Below, in pieces: positions 12,317-19,530 of a DNA stretch of 46,890 bases. The notes beneath the pieces are model-generated. The model worked only from the letters and a program-made list of their open reading frames with translations, was not told the origin of the DNA and did no database searches. The stretch is from Alphaproteobacteria bacterium (GTDB taxonomy: Bacteria; Pseudomonadota; Alphaproteobacteria; UBA9655). How positions within the stretch are numbered: position 1 is the first letter of the stretch; every line of letters starts with the position of its first letter. Made by a program: the position numbers and the translations under genes. Location of the stretch: NCBI GenBank assembly GCA_019749915.1, contig JAIEPE010000046.1, positions 1 through 46,890 of the forward strand, written 5' to 3'.

Positions 12317-12365
12317 GCCTGGATACAGGCATGCCGACGCAGGAATACACCTATTCCCCGTCGGC
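12317..12365 (-). promoter_or_regulatory. Paired hairpins in the rplL-rpoB gap (attenuation or RNA processing site)
   Basis: Two stem-loops lie between rplL and rpoB. One is a long imperfect stem, GCCGACG with CGTCGGC, extended by an inner GGAATA/TATTCC pairing (12333-12365). The other is GCCTG-TATC-CAGGC (12317-12330). In Escherichia coli this gap holds an attenuator and an RNase III site that lowers rpoBC output relative to ribosomal protein L12. Neither hairpin here is followed by a clear T-run, so RNA processing is at least as likely as termination. Confidence 0.5.
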
Positions 12366-12404
12366 TATTTAGTTTAACGCAGTGGCGTCAAGTGACCCGT
12401 CAGG

Positions 12405-12782
12405 TTACTTTAACTCCACTTTTGCGCCTACAGCTTCAAGCTTCTTCACAATTTCATCAGCTTCTGCCTTAGGTGCGGCTTCTTTCAAAGTTTTTGGAGC
12501 GCCTTCAACTAAGTCTTTTGCTTCTTTCAAGCCAAGTCCTGTGATTGTACGTACTTCCTTAATAACTTCAATTTTCTTATCGCCAGCAGCAGCCAAAATG
12601 ACTTGGAACTCAGTCTTCTCTTCCGCAGGCGCTTCAGCAGCCATACCAGCTACCGCCGCAACAGCGACAGGGGCTGCTGCGCTAACACCCCATTTTTCTT
12701 CAAGTAACTTTGAAAGCTCTGCAGCTTCCATGACGGTTAATTCTGAAAGTTGTTCTACAATTTTATCTAAATTTGCAGCCAT
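12405..12782 (-). CDS. rplL: 50S ribosomal protein L7/L12
   Basis: Acidic stalk protein of the large subunit that recruits translation GTPases. It has 125 residues. The N-terminal dimerisation segment ([20 protein letters not shown]) is followed by an Ala/Pro-rich hinge. The C-terminal factor-binding domain contains [20 protein letters not shown] and [20 protein letters not shown]. It follows rplJ by 33 bases and precedes rpoB. The gene is complete and unremarkable. Confidence 0.97.
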   Translation of the reverse strand: MAANLDKIVEQLSELTVMEAAELSKLLEEKWGVSAAAPVAVAAVAGMAAEAPAEEKTEFQVILAAAGDKKIEVIKEVRTITGLGLKEAKDLVEGAPKTLKEAAPKAEADEIVKKLEAVGAKVELK

Positions 12783-12815
12783 TTTAATTTACTCCTTTGT
12801 TAGATTTAGGGTTTT

Positions 12816-13325
12816 TTATGCCGTTTTACCATAGGCAGAAAACACCCGAGCTAGTTGCCCTGCCGGGGCCTGCACAATTCCTGCAACGCGTGTTGCTGGA
12901 GTTGAAATAATACCAATAATTTTTGCCCGCAATTCATCAATGGAGGGCAATTTGGAGAGAGTCTCGATGTCTTTTGCATCTAAAAGCTTTCCATCTAATA
13001 TTCCTCCAACAACGTTGAACTTGTCATTATCGTTGGCAAATTTTACCGATATTTTTGCAGCCGCTACAGGATCCTTAGAATAAGCCAGCGTCGTTGGCCC
13101 AGAAAGCAAGGGAGTTATCCCTTCATTTTCTGTTCCAGCAACAGCCAAGCGCGCCAAAGTATTCTTGGCAACACGAAACTGTGCTCCTGCTTCGCGCATT
13201 TTACGTCTTAGATCTGAAACTTGTGCCACTGTAAGTCCTGTTTGATGGCTTACAACAACCAAGCTAGACTCAAGAAGTCCTTCACGCAAAGAAGAAACCA
13301 GCTGTTCCTTTTCGCTACGGTCCAC
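12816..13325 (-). CDS. rplJ: 50S ribosomal protein L10
   Basis: L10 anchors the L7/L12 stalk dimers to 23S rRNA. I take the GTG at 13325 as the start, giving 169 residues beginning (f)MDRSEKEQLVSSLREGL. This matches the family N-terminus and has GGAG seven to eight bases upstream. An in-frame ATG 36 bases earlier would add twelve residues not typical of L10 and would bury this ribosome-binding site. The family pattern AGAQFRVAKNTLARLA and the C-terminal L12-binding helix are present. A leader RNA matching the L10 autoregulatory element lies upstream. Confidence 0.93.
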   Translation of the reverse strand: MDRSEKEQLVSSLREGLLESSLVVVSHQTGLTVAQVSDLRRKMREAGAQFRVAKNTLARLAVAGTENEGITPLLSGPTTLAYSKDPVAAAKISVKFANDNDKFNVVGGILDGKLLDAKDIETLSKLPSIDELRAKIIGIISTPATRVAGIVQAPAGQLARVFSAYGKTA

Positions 13326-13435
13326 GATACGTCTCCATAGTTTAACCCTTGGAAAATCCAAAGGTTAGGTTACACTAAAAATCCAGTTTTCACTGGCTTT
13401 ACCCGTCCGCGAAAATCTTCATTCAGAGGCTAACT

Positions 13436-13560
13436 GCTCCTTAATCCGACTCTCCCGTCTATTGCAGGGGCTTTCACATTAAACTTTTTCTTGGTCTCCC
13501 AAGAAAAAATCCCTACAGTCTTGGACAGGCTGAAAAGGGTTTTCCCCTTTCCTTACTGCT
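13436..13560 (-). ncRNA. L10 leader (autoregulatory mRNA structure of rplJL)
   Basis: The 249 bases between rplA and rplJ contain a fold typical of the ribosomal L10 leader. On the minus strand, the CCTGTC of CCTGTCCAAGACTGTAGG pairs with a downstream GACGGG. The adjacent GTAGG pairs with CCTGC, leaving the unpaired AAGA and AATA segments opposite each other as an internal loop. L10 (with L12) binds such leaders to repress translation of rplJL. A second hairpin, TTTTTCTTGG with CCAAGAAAAA, sits in the apical part. I identified it by base pairing and position, not by a covariance search. Confidence 0.72.
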
Positions 13561-13574
13561 TTCGCAGTAATTTC

Positions 13575-14267
13575 TTAAGCTGACGCAAGGTCAGCAATAT
13601 CAATTCTCACAGATGGACCCATGGTCGAAGACAAAGAAATTTTCTTCACATAGGATCCTTTTATTCCTGTTGGTTTAGCTTTCATAATCGCATCTACGAA
13701 AGAACGCAAGTTTTTCTCGATATCTTCAGCAGAAAAACTTGCTTTTCCGATACCTGCATGAATAATTCCTGCTTTTTCAGCTCGAAATTCAACTTGGCCA
13801 CCCTTTGCCGCCTTAACAGCTTCGGCCACGTCCATGGTGACTGTCCCTAACTTAGGATTCGGCATAAGACCCCGGGGGCCCAACACCCGTGCAAGCTTTC
13901 CAAGCAAAACCATCATATCTGGCGTTGCAATGCAACGATCAAAATTAAGCTCCCCGGCTTGGACTTTTTCCGCCAGATCTTCATCACCCACAATATCTGC
14001 GCCCGCTTTCTTGGCTTCTTCTGCCTTTGGTCCTTTAGCAAATACAGCGACTCTTAGTGTTTTACCTGTGCCTGCTGGAAGTTGCGTCACGCCACGAATA
14101 TTCTGCTCTGATTTGCGAGGATCCACATTTAAATTCATGGAAAGCTCAATAGTTTCATCAAATTTTGCTGTTGCCCGCTCTTTAATAATGCGAACCGCTT
14201 CTTTCACACTCGCAACCGCCAATGCGTCGAGACCTTCATAGGCTTTACGTATACGTTTTCCTGCCAT
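13575..14267 (-). CDS. rplA: 50S ribosomal protein L1
   Basis: L1 forms the mobile stalk near the ribosomal E site and helps release deacylated tRNA. It has 230 residues, normal length. Signatures are [35 protein letters not shown] and the C-terminal [18 protein letters not shown]. It follows rplK with only 5 bases between, so the two are coupled, as in other bacteria where L1 represses the rplKA message. It ends just before the L10 leader. Confidence 0.97.
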   Translation of the reverse strand: MAGKRIRKAYEGLDALAVASVKEAVRIIKERATAKFDETIELSMNLNVDPRKSEQNIRGVTQLPAGTGKTLRVAVFAKGPKAEEAKKAGADIVGDEDLAEKVQAGELNFDRCIATPDMMVLLGKLARVLGPRGLMPNPKLGTVTMDVAEAVKAAKGGQVEFRAEKAGIIHAGIGKASFSAEDIEKNLRSFVDAIMKAKPTGIKGSYVKKISLSSTMGPSVRIDIADLASA

Positions 14268-14272
14268 TTTCC

Positions 14273-14701
14273 TTACCCCATAACCTCAATACCCATTGAC
14301 CGGGCAGATCCAATAATCATCTGAGATGCGGCGTCAATATCATTTGCATTCAGATCCGTCATTTTCGCCTTTGCAATTTCATGAACCTGCGCAAGCGTCA
14401 CCTTTCCAACGGTACCTGTACCGGGTGTTTGTGACCCTTTTTGCAGCCCAGCCGCTTTCTTAAGGAAATAACTGACGGGAGGAGTCTTTGTCACGAAGGT
14501 AAAAGTCCTGTCGCCATAGGCTGTAATCACAACAGGAATCGGCATCCCCGGTTCCATATTTTGTGTTTGGGCATTAAACGCTTTACAAAATTCCATAATG
14601 TTCAAGCCACGTTGACCTAAAGCAGGCCCTACGGGCGGGGACGGATTTGCTTTTCCTGCAGGGATCTGCAGCTTAATATATCCTTCAATTTTCTTTGCCA
14701 T
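14273..14701 (-). CDS. rplK: 50S ribosomal protein L11
   Basis: L11 lies at the GTPase-associated centre and is needed for stringent-response sensing by RelA. The protein has 142 residues, starting [20 protein letters not shown]. The N-terminal [20 protein letters not shown] contains the proline-rich thiostrepton/factor-binding helix, and [20 protein letters not shown] is the rRNA-binding C-terminal domain. It is 68 bases downstream of nusG. Complete and ordinary. Confidence 0.97.
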   Translation of the reverse strand: MAKKIEGYIKLQIPAGKANPSPPVGPALGQRGLNIMEFCKAFNAQTQNMEPGMPIPVVITAYGDRTFTFVTKTPPVSYFLKKAAGLQKGSQTPGTGTVGKVTLAQVHEIAKAKMTDLNANDIDAASQMIIGSARSMGIEVMG

Positions 14702-14769
14702 TTAAACTCCTCTTTTCTCTGAGTTTGCGGTACGGCGATGGCTCACCTTCCGCCGAATCCCACATGGGA

Positions 14770-15306
14770 TTACAATTTTTCAACTTGAACGTAATCTAAA
14801 TCTATGGGCGTTGAACGTCCAAAAATTGAGACAGAAACCTTAAGGCGTTGCTTGTCATCATCAACTTCTTCAACAATACCGTTAAAGGAACTGAAAGGTC
14901 CTTCACAAACACGCACCTGCTCTCCAACTTCAAAAATCAAAGATGACTTTGGTTTTTGAACACCTTCTTGAACTTGAGCTAAAATGCGATCTACTTCCAC
15001 TTGGTTCACAGGGGTTGGCTTACCGCGTGTGCCCAAAAATCCTGAAACCTTTGGTGTATGACGCACTAAATGCCAAACTTCATCAGAAAGGTGCATCTTA
15101 ATCAAGATATATCCTGGAAAAAACTGGCGCTCTGAGGTGACTTTTGCCCCCTTCTTAATCTCAACAACCTCTTCGGTCGGAACGAGTATGGTATCAATTT
15201 GCTCGGACAGACCTTTCTTTTCAGCTTGCTCACGAACGTACTCAGCAACTTTTTTCTCAAAACCTGAGTAAACATTGACAACGTACCAACGGAAATCTTG
15301 GGTCAT
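14770..15306 (-). CDS. nusG: Transcription termination/antitermination factor NusG
   Basis: NusG binds RNA polymerase across the clamp and couples it to Rho or to the ribosome. Its 178 residues comprise the N-terminal NGN domain ([20 protein letters not shown], then [10 protein letters not shown] and [14 protein letters not shown]) and the C-terminal KOW domain ([20 protein letters not shown]). It follows secE by 7 bases, the universal secE-nusG pairing. Length and motifs are normal. Confidence 0.97.
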   Translation of the reverse strand: MTQDFRWYVVNVYSGFEKKVAEYVREQAEKKGLSEQIDTILVPTEEVVEIKKGAKVTSERQFFPGYILIKMHLSDEVWHLVRHTPKVSGFLGTRGKPTPVNQVEVDRILAQVQEGVQKPKSSLIFEVGEQVRVCEGPFSSFNGIVEEVDDDKQRLKVSVSIFGRSTPIDLDYVQVEKL

Positions 15307-15313
15307 TTTTTCT

Positions 15314-15511
15314 TTAAACTCCCATTCCTAAAATGAGCGAAACACCCCAGGCAAGGATGCGATCAACTACCAAAAAGAAGGCAGCACAAATGAACACCAT
15401 CAAAAAAACCAAAATGGTTGTGACGGTTGTTTCTTTGCGTGTCGGCCAGGTGACCTTTGACGCTTCTTGACGCACTTGGCGTATAAATTCGATAGGCGAT
15501 ATCTTAGCCAT
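15314..15511 (-). CDS. secE: Preprotein translocase subunit SecE
   Basis: This is the essential small subunit of the SecYEG translocon in the inner membrane. At 65 residues it is the short single-span form. A cytosolic amphipathic helix carries the signature [15 protein letters not shown], followed by one membrane helix (about residues 32-58). It precedes nusG by 7 bases. Upstream on the same strand there is now only the 3' half of tRNA-Trp and then foreign DNA, so the ancestral upstream region has been displaced. Confidence 0.95.
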   Translation of the reverse strand: MAKISPIEFIRQVRQEASKVTWPTRKETTVTTILVFLMVFICAAFFLVVDRILAWGVSLILGMGV

Positions 15512-15539
15512 AGTTCTACTTTCAGGTTAAACGCACCCT

Positions 15540-15568
15540 CTCATAGCAGAGTTCGTTAAAAATTACAA
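15540..15568 (-). promoter_or_regulatory. Possible promoter of the secE-nusG-rpl-rpo operon
   Basis: On the minus strand TTGTAA, 17 bases, then TATGAG lie between the tRNA fragment and secE. Both hexamers match only four of six consensus bases, so this is weak support. A promoter is needed somewhere close, since the tRNA-Trp gene that usually precedes secE is interrupted here by foreign DNA. A promoter within the element, reading left, is the alternative. Confidence 0.3.
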
Positions 15569-15574
15569 ACACTT

Positions 15575-15621
15575 TGGCAGGAGTGGAGGGACTCGAACCC
15601 CCAACCCCCGGTTTTGGAGAC
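15575..15621 (-). tRNA. 3' fragment of tRNA-Trp(CCA), attachment-site core
   Basis: Read on the minus strand, this stretch gives the anticodon loop CTCCAAA (anticodon CCA), the 3' anticodon-stem strand ACCGG, the variable loop, the T arm (GGGGG-TTCGAGT-CCCTC), the acceptor 3' strand CACTCCT, discriminator G and encoded CCA. The 5' half (acceptor 5' strand, D arm, 5' anticodon stem) is missing. The bases before the loop read GAGGTG instead of a CCGGT-like strand. tRNA-Trp normally precedes secE, so this is the native locus with the 5' half replaced: one att end left by integration into the tRNA gene. The fragment cannot make a tRNA. Confidence 0.85.
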
Positions 15622-15640
15622 ACCTCCAACGTTTCATTAA

Positions 15641-15670
15641 TAACAGCTTCTAACAGGTTATAACAGGCAA
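15641..15670 (+). repeat. Three tandem TAACAG decamers beside the att junction
   Basis: TAACAGCTTC, TAACAGGTTA and TAACAGGCAA start at 15641, 15651 and 15661, exactly one helical turn apart, about 20 bases inside the element from the tRNA fragment. Short phased repeats next to an att core are characteristic of arm-type integrase or excisionase binding sites; that role is inferred. Further right, TTGTAGT and ACTACAA form an inverted repeat at 15805-15825. Otherwise 15671-16018 holds no gene or RNA that I can recognise. Confidence 0.55.
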
Positions 15671-16018
15671 ATCAAGATCTTTCATAGTTTCTGGTGTTAC
15701 CGGTTGCTGGGATAAGTTACTGTTTTTTGTCTCCAAATGTCCCATGAGTGTCCCACTCCTACTTCAAAAATCTTTTTTTAAGTTGCCTCGAATGAGTAAA
15801 TTCTTTGTAGTAAGATTAACTACAAGAGGACGAACTCTTTTACTCCCAAACAGAACAGAGGTCTTGCATGCACTTGTATTCCACCCTCTGCTGTTAATGT
15901 ACGATTCCTAACCTTATTCTAAAACAAGTATTAAATAAATCCAATCCCTTAAAATTCTGCGCCCCAGTCTCCATATAAAAGGCAAACCTTATACAATAAT
16001 CCAAAAGGATCCCCCCCT

Positions 16019-16657
16019 ATGCCAAAAGACAATTCAAGCTTTCAAGATTTAGAAAAACAACTTGCTAAGGATGCTTTGGAAAAAGCTCTTAAGGACCTCC
16101 ATGGCGAGATCACGAAGGATATTGAGAAAAACAAAGCCACCTTTTCCAAGGAAATCCAGAAAACTCTCAATGCCTTTAAGGGTGATCTGGAAGACACCAT
16201 CTCAAAAGAATTGGACCAGAGAATCTCCGCCCACTTGAAAAACAACTTTTTGGATATTAGCACCAAGGTTACCACGAGCTTTTACGAAAGCTCTGCTCCC
16301 CTCTTAAAGAGGGCTGAAGAAGACCTCCAGCGCCTTCATAGGCAAGGAGAGGAGACTTTAAGCTCTTGGAAATCCATGATGAAGCAATACAGCCATTTGT
16401 GGAATAAACCCTTTATTCTTACATTTTTTGCGTCCGCCTTTACGGGAATGATTATTTTCTTTGTTTGTGCTTCCTTTTTGTGGATCAAGCATAATCAAGA
16501 AATCCAAAATTACGAAAAGAGACTTGCTTTCAATGAAAATATGCTTCTCTGGTATTTTGAAAAATATAAAAAGAGTTCCGAAGCCACAAAGAAGGGAAAT
16601 CAACTCACAAATAGCAGGCCTAAAATTCAAAGCCCAAATAAAAAAACAAAGAAGTGA
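16019..16657 (+). CDS. Coiled-coil membrane protein of unknown function
   Basis: I do not recognise this 212-residue protein. Residues 1-110 are highly charged, Lys/Glu-rich and likely coiled coil (for example LEKALKDLHGEITKDIEKNK). One hydrophobic segment follows (about residues 128-152, ILTFFASAFTGMIIFFVCAS), then a second charged stretch and a very basic tail. The layout suggests a single-pass inner-membrane protein with a long cytoplasmic coiled coil. AAGGA lies 9-13 bases before the ATG. It is the first gene inside the element next to the att junction, where small mobilisation or maintenance genes are common, but nothing in its sequence proves such a role. Confidence 0.7.
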   Translation: MPKDNSSFQDLEKQLAKDALEKALKDLHGEITKDIEKNKATFSKEIQKTLNAFKGDLEDTISKELDQRISAHLKNNFLDISTKVTTSFYESSAPLLKRAEEDLQRLHRQGEETLSSWKSMMKQYSHLWNKPFILTFFASAFTGMIIFFVCASFLWIKHNQEIQNYEKRLAFNENMLLWYFEKYKKSSEATKKGNQLTNSRPKIQSPNKKTKK

Positions 16658-16669
16658 AGAAGGAAATTA

Positions 16670-16691
16670 GAGAGGCCGCATTCAACCTCTC
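16670..16691. terminator. Possible bidirectional terminator hairpin between convergent genes
   Basis: GAGAGG pairs with CCTCTC around a 10-base loop between the convergent coiled-coil gene and merA. No strong T-run follows on either strand, so termination is plausible by position but weak by sequence. Confidence 0.35.
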
Positions 16692-16704
16692 ACCATTTGA
16701 TTAA

Positions 16705-18225
16705 TTAAAGATTAGAAAGCTCATCCGTATGGGAAGCGCAGCAAGAGAGCTTCTTCACATCTGTAAAGAATGTTTGTGCGCACAACTTTATACCTTCCAC
16801 CATAGTTAGATAAGGAAATAGCTGGCTTGCTAACTCACCGGCAGTCATGTTATTGCGGATAGCAAGAGCTGCTGTCTGAATGATATCCCCTGCTTCTGAA
16901 GCGACAATTTGAGATCCAAGAAGACGCTTTGTTTCTTTATCAGCGACGAGCTTAATAAATCCTCGTGTATCAAAGTTTGCCAAAGCTCTTGGAACGTTAT
17001 CCAACGTAAGAGTCCTTGTCTCAACCTCATAACCTCGTTCTTCGGCTTGTTTTGCTGAAAGTCCAACAGTCGCTACTTGTGGTTCAGTAAAAGTCACGGC
17101 GGGAACAATAGAAAGGTCTAATTTTGATTCTCCACCCGTATGTTCACTTAACATATTTATGGCGGCTTTATTGCCTGCTGCGGCGGCAACATAGACATAT
17201 TGAGGAAGCTGAGTACAATCTCCTACAGCAAAGATATTTGGCAAATTTGTTCGAAGGTAGTCATCAACTAAAATCCTTCCTTCAGAGTCAAGATTTAAAC
17301 CAATTTCTTCAAGACCTAAGCCCTTGGTATTCGCATGACGTCCTGTGGCCACAAGAAGATGGTCGCCAAGAATCGTTTCCTCTGCGAGATTAACGTGAAA
17401 GTCTCCTTCTACGTATCTTACTGATTGGGGAAGTGTATGAGTTAAGATTCTCATGCCTTCTCCTTCAAATATTCCTTTCAATCCAGTTCCGATCTCTGGA
17501 TCTTCTTTGGAAAGTAACGTGCTTCTGGCAAGCATGGTGACTTTTGAACCCAAGTGAGAGAAAGCTTGTGCAAGCTCAACAGCGACAACCGATCCTCCCA
17601 AAACAATAAGATGCTTCGGTACAATTCCACTAAAGAGAGCGTCTGTTGATGTCCAATAAGGCGTCTCTTTTAATCCTTCAATATCAAGAATGGTAGGAGC
17701 ACTTCCTGTTGCAATGAGAATTTTAGTGGGAGTGATCTCAAAAGAATCTGTCTCCGATGTTTTTATAAGTACTCTGCTTCTATCTTTTAGGCTTGCTCTC
17801 CCTTGGACAAATTTAATGTTGGGGTTTTGGGAGAGGATGCTTTCATATTTAGCTTCTCTAAGCTCTGAAACTCTCATCTTCTGTTGTTCCAGGAGTAACA
17901 TTGAGTGGATGACAGGTTCATGTTTTTCAATTCCCTCAAAAGGATGAAAGCGTTGAGAGTGAGCTATTTGTCCTGCACGAATTAAGATTTTAGAAGGAAC
18001 GCACCCCACATTAACGCAGGTCCCTCCTACAGTTTTTTCTTCTATCATAGTAACCTTCGCCCCTTTATTTGCAAGACGAATGGCGGCCGAAAAAGCCCCA
18101 GATCCACTGCCAATAATAGCAATATCCTCATCTTCGATTCCGCCCATTGCAGAAAGAGGATTAATATTTACGAACAGTGCGGTTGCTGCTGCCATAAATG
18201 ATTTAAATAATGATTTTGTTTTCAT
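16705..18225 (-). CDS. merA: Mercuric reductase (MerA-type), with an N-terminal signal-like segment
   Basis: MerA is the FAD/NADPH enzyme that reduces Hg(II) to volatile Hg(0). Seen here: FAD-binding IIGSGSGAFSAAIRLA, the redox motif GGTCVNVGCVPSK (Cys70, Cys75) and, near the C-terminus, the vicinal pair in KLSCCAS that hands Hg(II) to the active site. The start at 18225 is chosen because AAAGGAG lies 8 bases before that ATG; an earlier in-frame start lacks this. The 506-residue form has no N-terminal heavy-metal (GMTCxxC) domain. Instead, residues 1-27 look like a signal peptide (MKTKSLFKSF, then a hydrophobic stretch ending PLSA). MerA is normally cytosolic, so this is unusual. It is divergent from the merR operon. 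Confidence 0.88.
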   Translation of the reverse strand: MKTKSLFKSFMAAATALFVNINPLSAMGGIEDEDIAIIGSGSGAFSAAIRLANKGAKVTMIEEKTVGGTCVNVGCVPSKILIRAGQIAHSQRFHPFEGIEKHEPVIHSMLLLEQQKMRVSELREAKYESILSQNPNIKFVQGRASLKDRSRVLIKTSETDSFEITPTKILIATGSAPTILDIEGLKETPYWTSTDALFSGIVPKHLIVLGGSVVAVELAQAFSHLGSKVTMLARSTLLSKEDPEIGTGLKGIFEGEGMRILTHTLPQSVRYVEGDFHVNLAEETILGDHLLVATGRHANTKGLGLEEIGLNLDSEGRILVDDYLRTNLPNIFAVGDCTQLPQYVYVAAAAGNKAAINMLSEHTGGESKLDLSIVPAVTFTEPQVATVGLSAKQAEERGYEVETRTLTLDNVPRALANFDTRGFIKLVADKETKRLLGSQIVASEAGDIIQTAALAIRNNMTAGELASQLFPYLTMVEGIKLCAQTFFTDVKKLSCCASHTDELSNL

Positions 18226-18247
18226 GGTTTTTTCTCCTTTCTTCACC

Positions 18248-18279
18248 ATTCTGCCCCTTGAACTATGCTCTAAGGTCAA
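18248..18279 (-). promoter_or_regulatory. MerR-type promoter/operator for merA
   Basis: On the minus strand TTGACC and CAGAAT are separated by 20 bases. The overlong spacer contains an imperfect dyad (ACCTTAGAG with TTCAAGGG). Overlong spacers (19-20 bases) with a central dyad are diagnostic of promoters untwisted by MerR-family activators. It sits 23 bases upstream of the merA start. Confidence 0.65.
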
Positions 18280-18306
18280 GCACTTTTTTTCATGGAGTTA
18301 TTTTAT

Positions 18307-18338
18307 TTGACCTTGGAGCATACTCTAAGGTGTATACT
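18307..18338 (+). promoter_or_regulatory. MerR-type promoter/operator for the CMD-merR-merT operon
   Basis: TTGACC (18307-18312), a 20-base spacer, then TATACT (18333-18338). The spacer region carries the dyad ACCTTgGAGcaTACTCtAAGGT, a near-perfect MerR-family operator. The 20-base spacing resembles zntA-type promoters, slightly longer than the 19 bases of classical mer. Because merR is in this operon, the regulator would control its own synthesis. Confidence 0.75.
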
Positions 18339-18374
18339 TAAAAATAATAGGGAAAGAGATATAGGGAGGATGTT

Positions 18375-18761
18375 ATGACTATTGATCCTAAAAAAGTTGA
18401 TCCCGCTTTTGGACATTTAAGAGAGTTTTCAAAAGTAGGGTTGAAAACAACGACCTTACTTCACGAAATGCGGGAAGAAGTTATCTTTAAAGATGGGACC
18501 TTTGAAGCAAAGTACAAAGCCCTCATCGCTTCTTTGTGGGGTGTGAGTATGCGCTGTGAGCCTTGTTTAACCTATTATATGCTTAGAGCAAAGGAATTAG
18601 GTATTACAGAAGAAGAAGTGGGGGAGATCTTAGCCATTGGATCCACGATGGGAGGATGTGTTGGAGAAACATGGGCCTTGAAGGCCTATAAAGCCTTTAA
18701 GGAAGAAAGTGCTTCTTCAGCTGAATGTACTTGTGAGCTTCCCTCAAAGGACAAAAGATGA
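18375..18761 (+). CDS. Carboxymuconolactone decarboxylase (AhpD-like) family protein
   Basis: This 128-residue protein belongs to the CMD/AhpD family of small all-helical proteins with a redox CxxC. The motif is CEPC (Cys61, Cys64) after SLWGVSMR. AhpD proteins usually have His four residues after the second Cys; here the residue is Tyr68, so the proton-relay part of AhpD chemistry may be missing. The C-terminus adds another Cys-x-Cys (ECTCEL), a possible metal-thiol site. It is the first gene after the MerR-type promoter and overlaps merR by 4 bases, so it is co-induced with mercury genes. It may supply thiol redox or metal handling, but the substrate is unknown. Confidence 0.82.
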   Translation: MTIDPKKVDPAFGHLREFSKVGLKTTTLLHEMREEVIFKDGTFEAKYKALIASLWGVSMRCEPCLTYYMLRAKELGITEEEVGEILAIGSTMGGCVGETWALKAYKAFKEESASSAECTCELPSKDKR

Positions 18762-19174
18762 AGAACTATTTGATCGGTCAACTCGCAAAGGACGTTCAGG
18801 TTAAAACCGATACGATTCGCTTTTATGAAAAAATTGGTCTTATGCCCAAGCCGTTGCATACCCAAAGTGGTTATCGGCATTATATCCTAGAAGATTTGAA
18901 GCGATTACGATTTATTATTCGTGCAAAAGAAATGGGGTTTACGTTGGCTGAAATCAAGGAATTACTTGCCATTAAGATTTCTTCAAAAGACACCTGCGAA
19001 GCTGTTTATGCACAATCTCAAAACAAGATAAAAATAATTAATCAAAAAATGAGCGAACTTAAAAAAATGAAAAATGCATTAGGGCAGTTAATGAAACAAT
19101 GTCATCTCGAAAATCATTACCAGGAAGAATGTCCGATTCTAGATGCATTAGAAATAGAGGAGGAAATATCATGA
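18758..19174 (+). CDS. merR: MerR-family metal-responsive regulator
   Basis: This is a 138-residue MerR-family activator. The N-terminal winged helix is clear (IGQLAKDVQVKTDTIRFYEK then SGYRHYILEDLKRLRFI), followed by a dimerisation helix and a metal-binding C-terminus. Its cysteines, Cys80, Cys115 and Cys125, have almost the same spacing as the three Hg(II) ligands of Tn501 MerR (35 and 9 residues there; 35 and 10 here). ZntR-like metals cannot be excluded, because that branch has cysteines at similar positions. It lies between the CMD gene and merT with 4-base overlaps on both sides, and two matching operators are upstream. Confidence 0.85.
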   Translation: MKNYLIGQLAKDVQVKTDTIRFYEKIGLMPKPLHTQSGYRHYILEDLKRLRFIIRAKEMGFTLAEIKELLAIKISSKDTCEAVYAQSQNKIKIINQKMSELKKMKNALGQLMKQCHLENHYQEECPILDALEIEEEIS

Positions 19175-19530
19175 AAAACAAATCTATTTGGGGAACTTTA
19201 ATAGGAGCTTTAGGGTCTTCTTTTTTAGCATCTTTATGCTGCATAGGCCCTTGGCTGATACTTACAGTGGGAATTGGAGGAACATGGGCAACTTATATTG
19301 GTTTCTTTGAGCCCTATCGTCCTTATATGATTGTCTTTGTAATGCTGTTATTTGGGTATTCATTCTATAAATTATACATGAAGCCCCCTCCTTGCGGGGT
19401 TGGTGCTGCTTGCATTTCTCCTAAGGTACTTTTCATCCAGCGAGGAATATTTTGGATTATCGTAGTCATATCAATCGCTCTCTTAGCTTTTCCGTGGTAT
19501 TCTGGGCTTCTATTTAAGATTTTGTACTAG
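19171..19530 (+). CDS. merT: Mercuric ion transporter MerT
   Basis: MerT is the inner-membrane protein that brings Hg(II) into the cytoplasm for MerA. The 119-residue product has three hydrophobic segments. Cys23-Cys24 (ASLCCIGPW) lie in the first, and Cys75 and Cys81 (PPCGVGAACIS) in the cytoplasmic loop; these match the functional cysteine pairs of MerT. EPYRP is also a family hallmark. I chose the ATG at 19171 with AGGAGG 7 bases upstream; it overlaps the merR stop as ATGA. A longer frame upstream lies wholly in merR. No merP (periplasmic binder) is present next to it. Confidence 0.9.
   Translation: MKNKSIWGTLIGALGSSFLASLCCIGPWLILTVGIGGTWATYIGFFEPYRPYMIVFVMLLFGYSFYKLYMKPPPCGVGAACISPKVLFIQRGIFWIIVVISIALLAFPWYSGLLFKILY

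Noticed and set aside
15575-15760. A split tRNA-Trp with a bacterial intron in the anticodon loop
   Set aside because: A seven-base AGGAGTG on the minus strand (15754-15760) could pair with the acceptor 3' strand, but no D arm or 5' anticodon-stem strand follows it, and no group I core is seen. A tRNA fragment from integration explains the data better.
15630-15770. Short minus-strand frames beside the att junction as the C-terminus of an integrase
   Set aside because: The frames are about 18-35 codons, closed by stops, and show none of the Arg-His-Arg-Tyr signatures of tyrosine recombinases.
18226-18279. Upstream in-frame start for merA (18 extra residues)
   Set aside because: It would begin inside the MerR-type promoter region with no ribosome-binding site, whereas ATG 18225 has AAAGGAG at good spacing.
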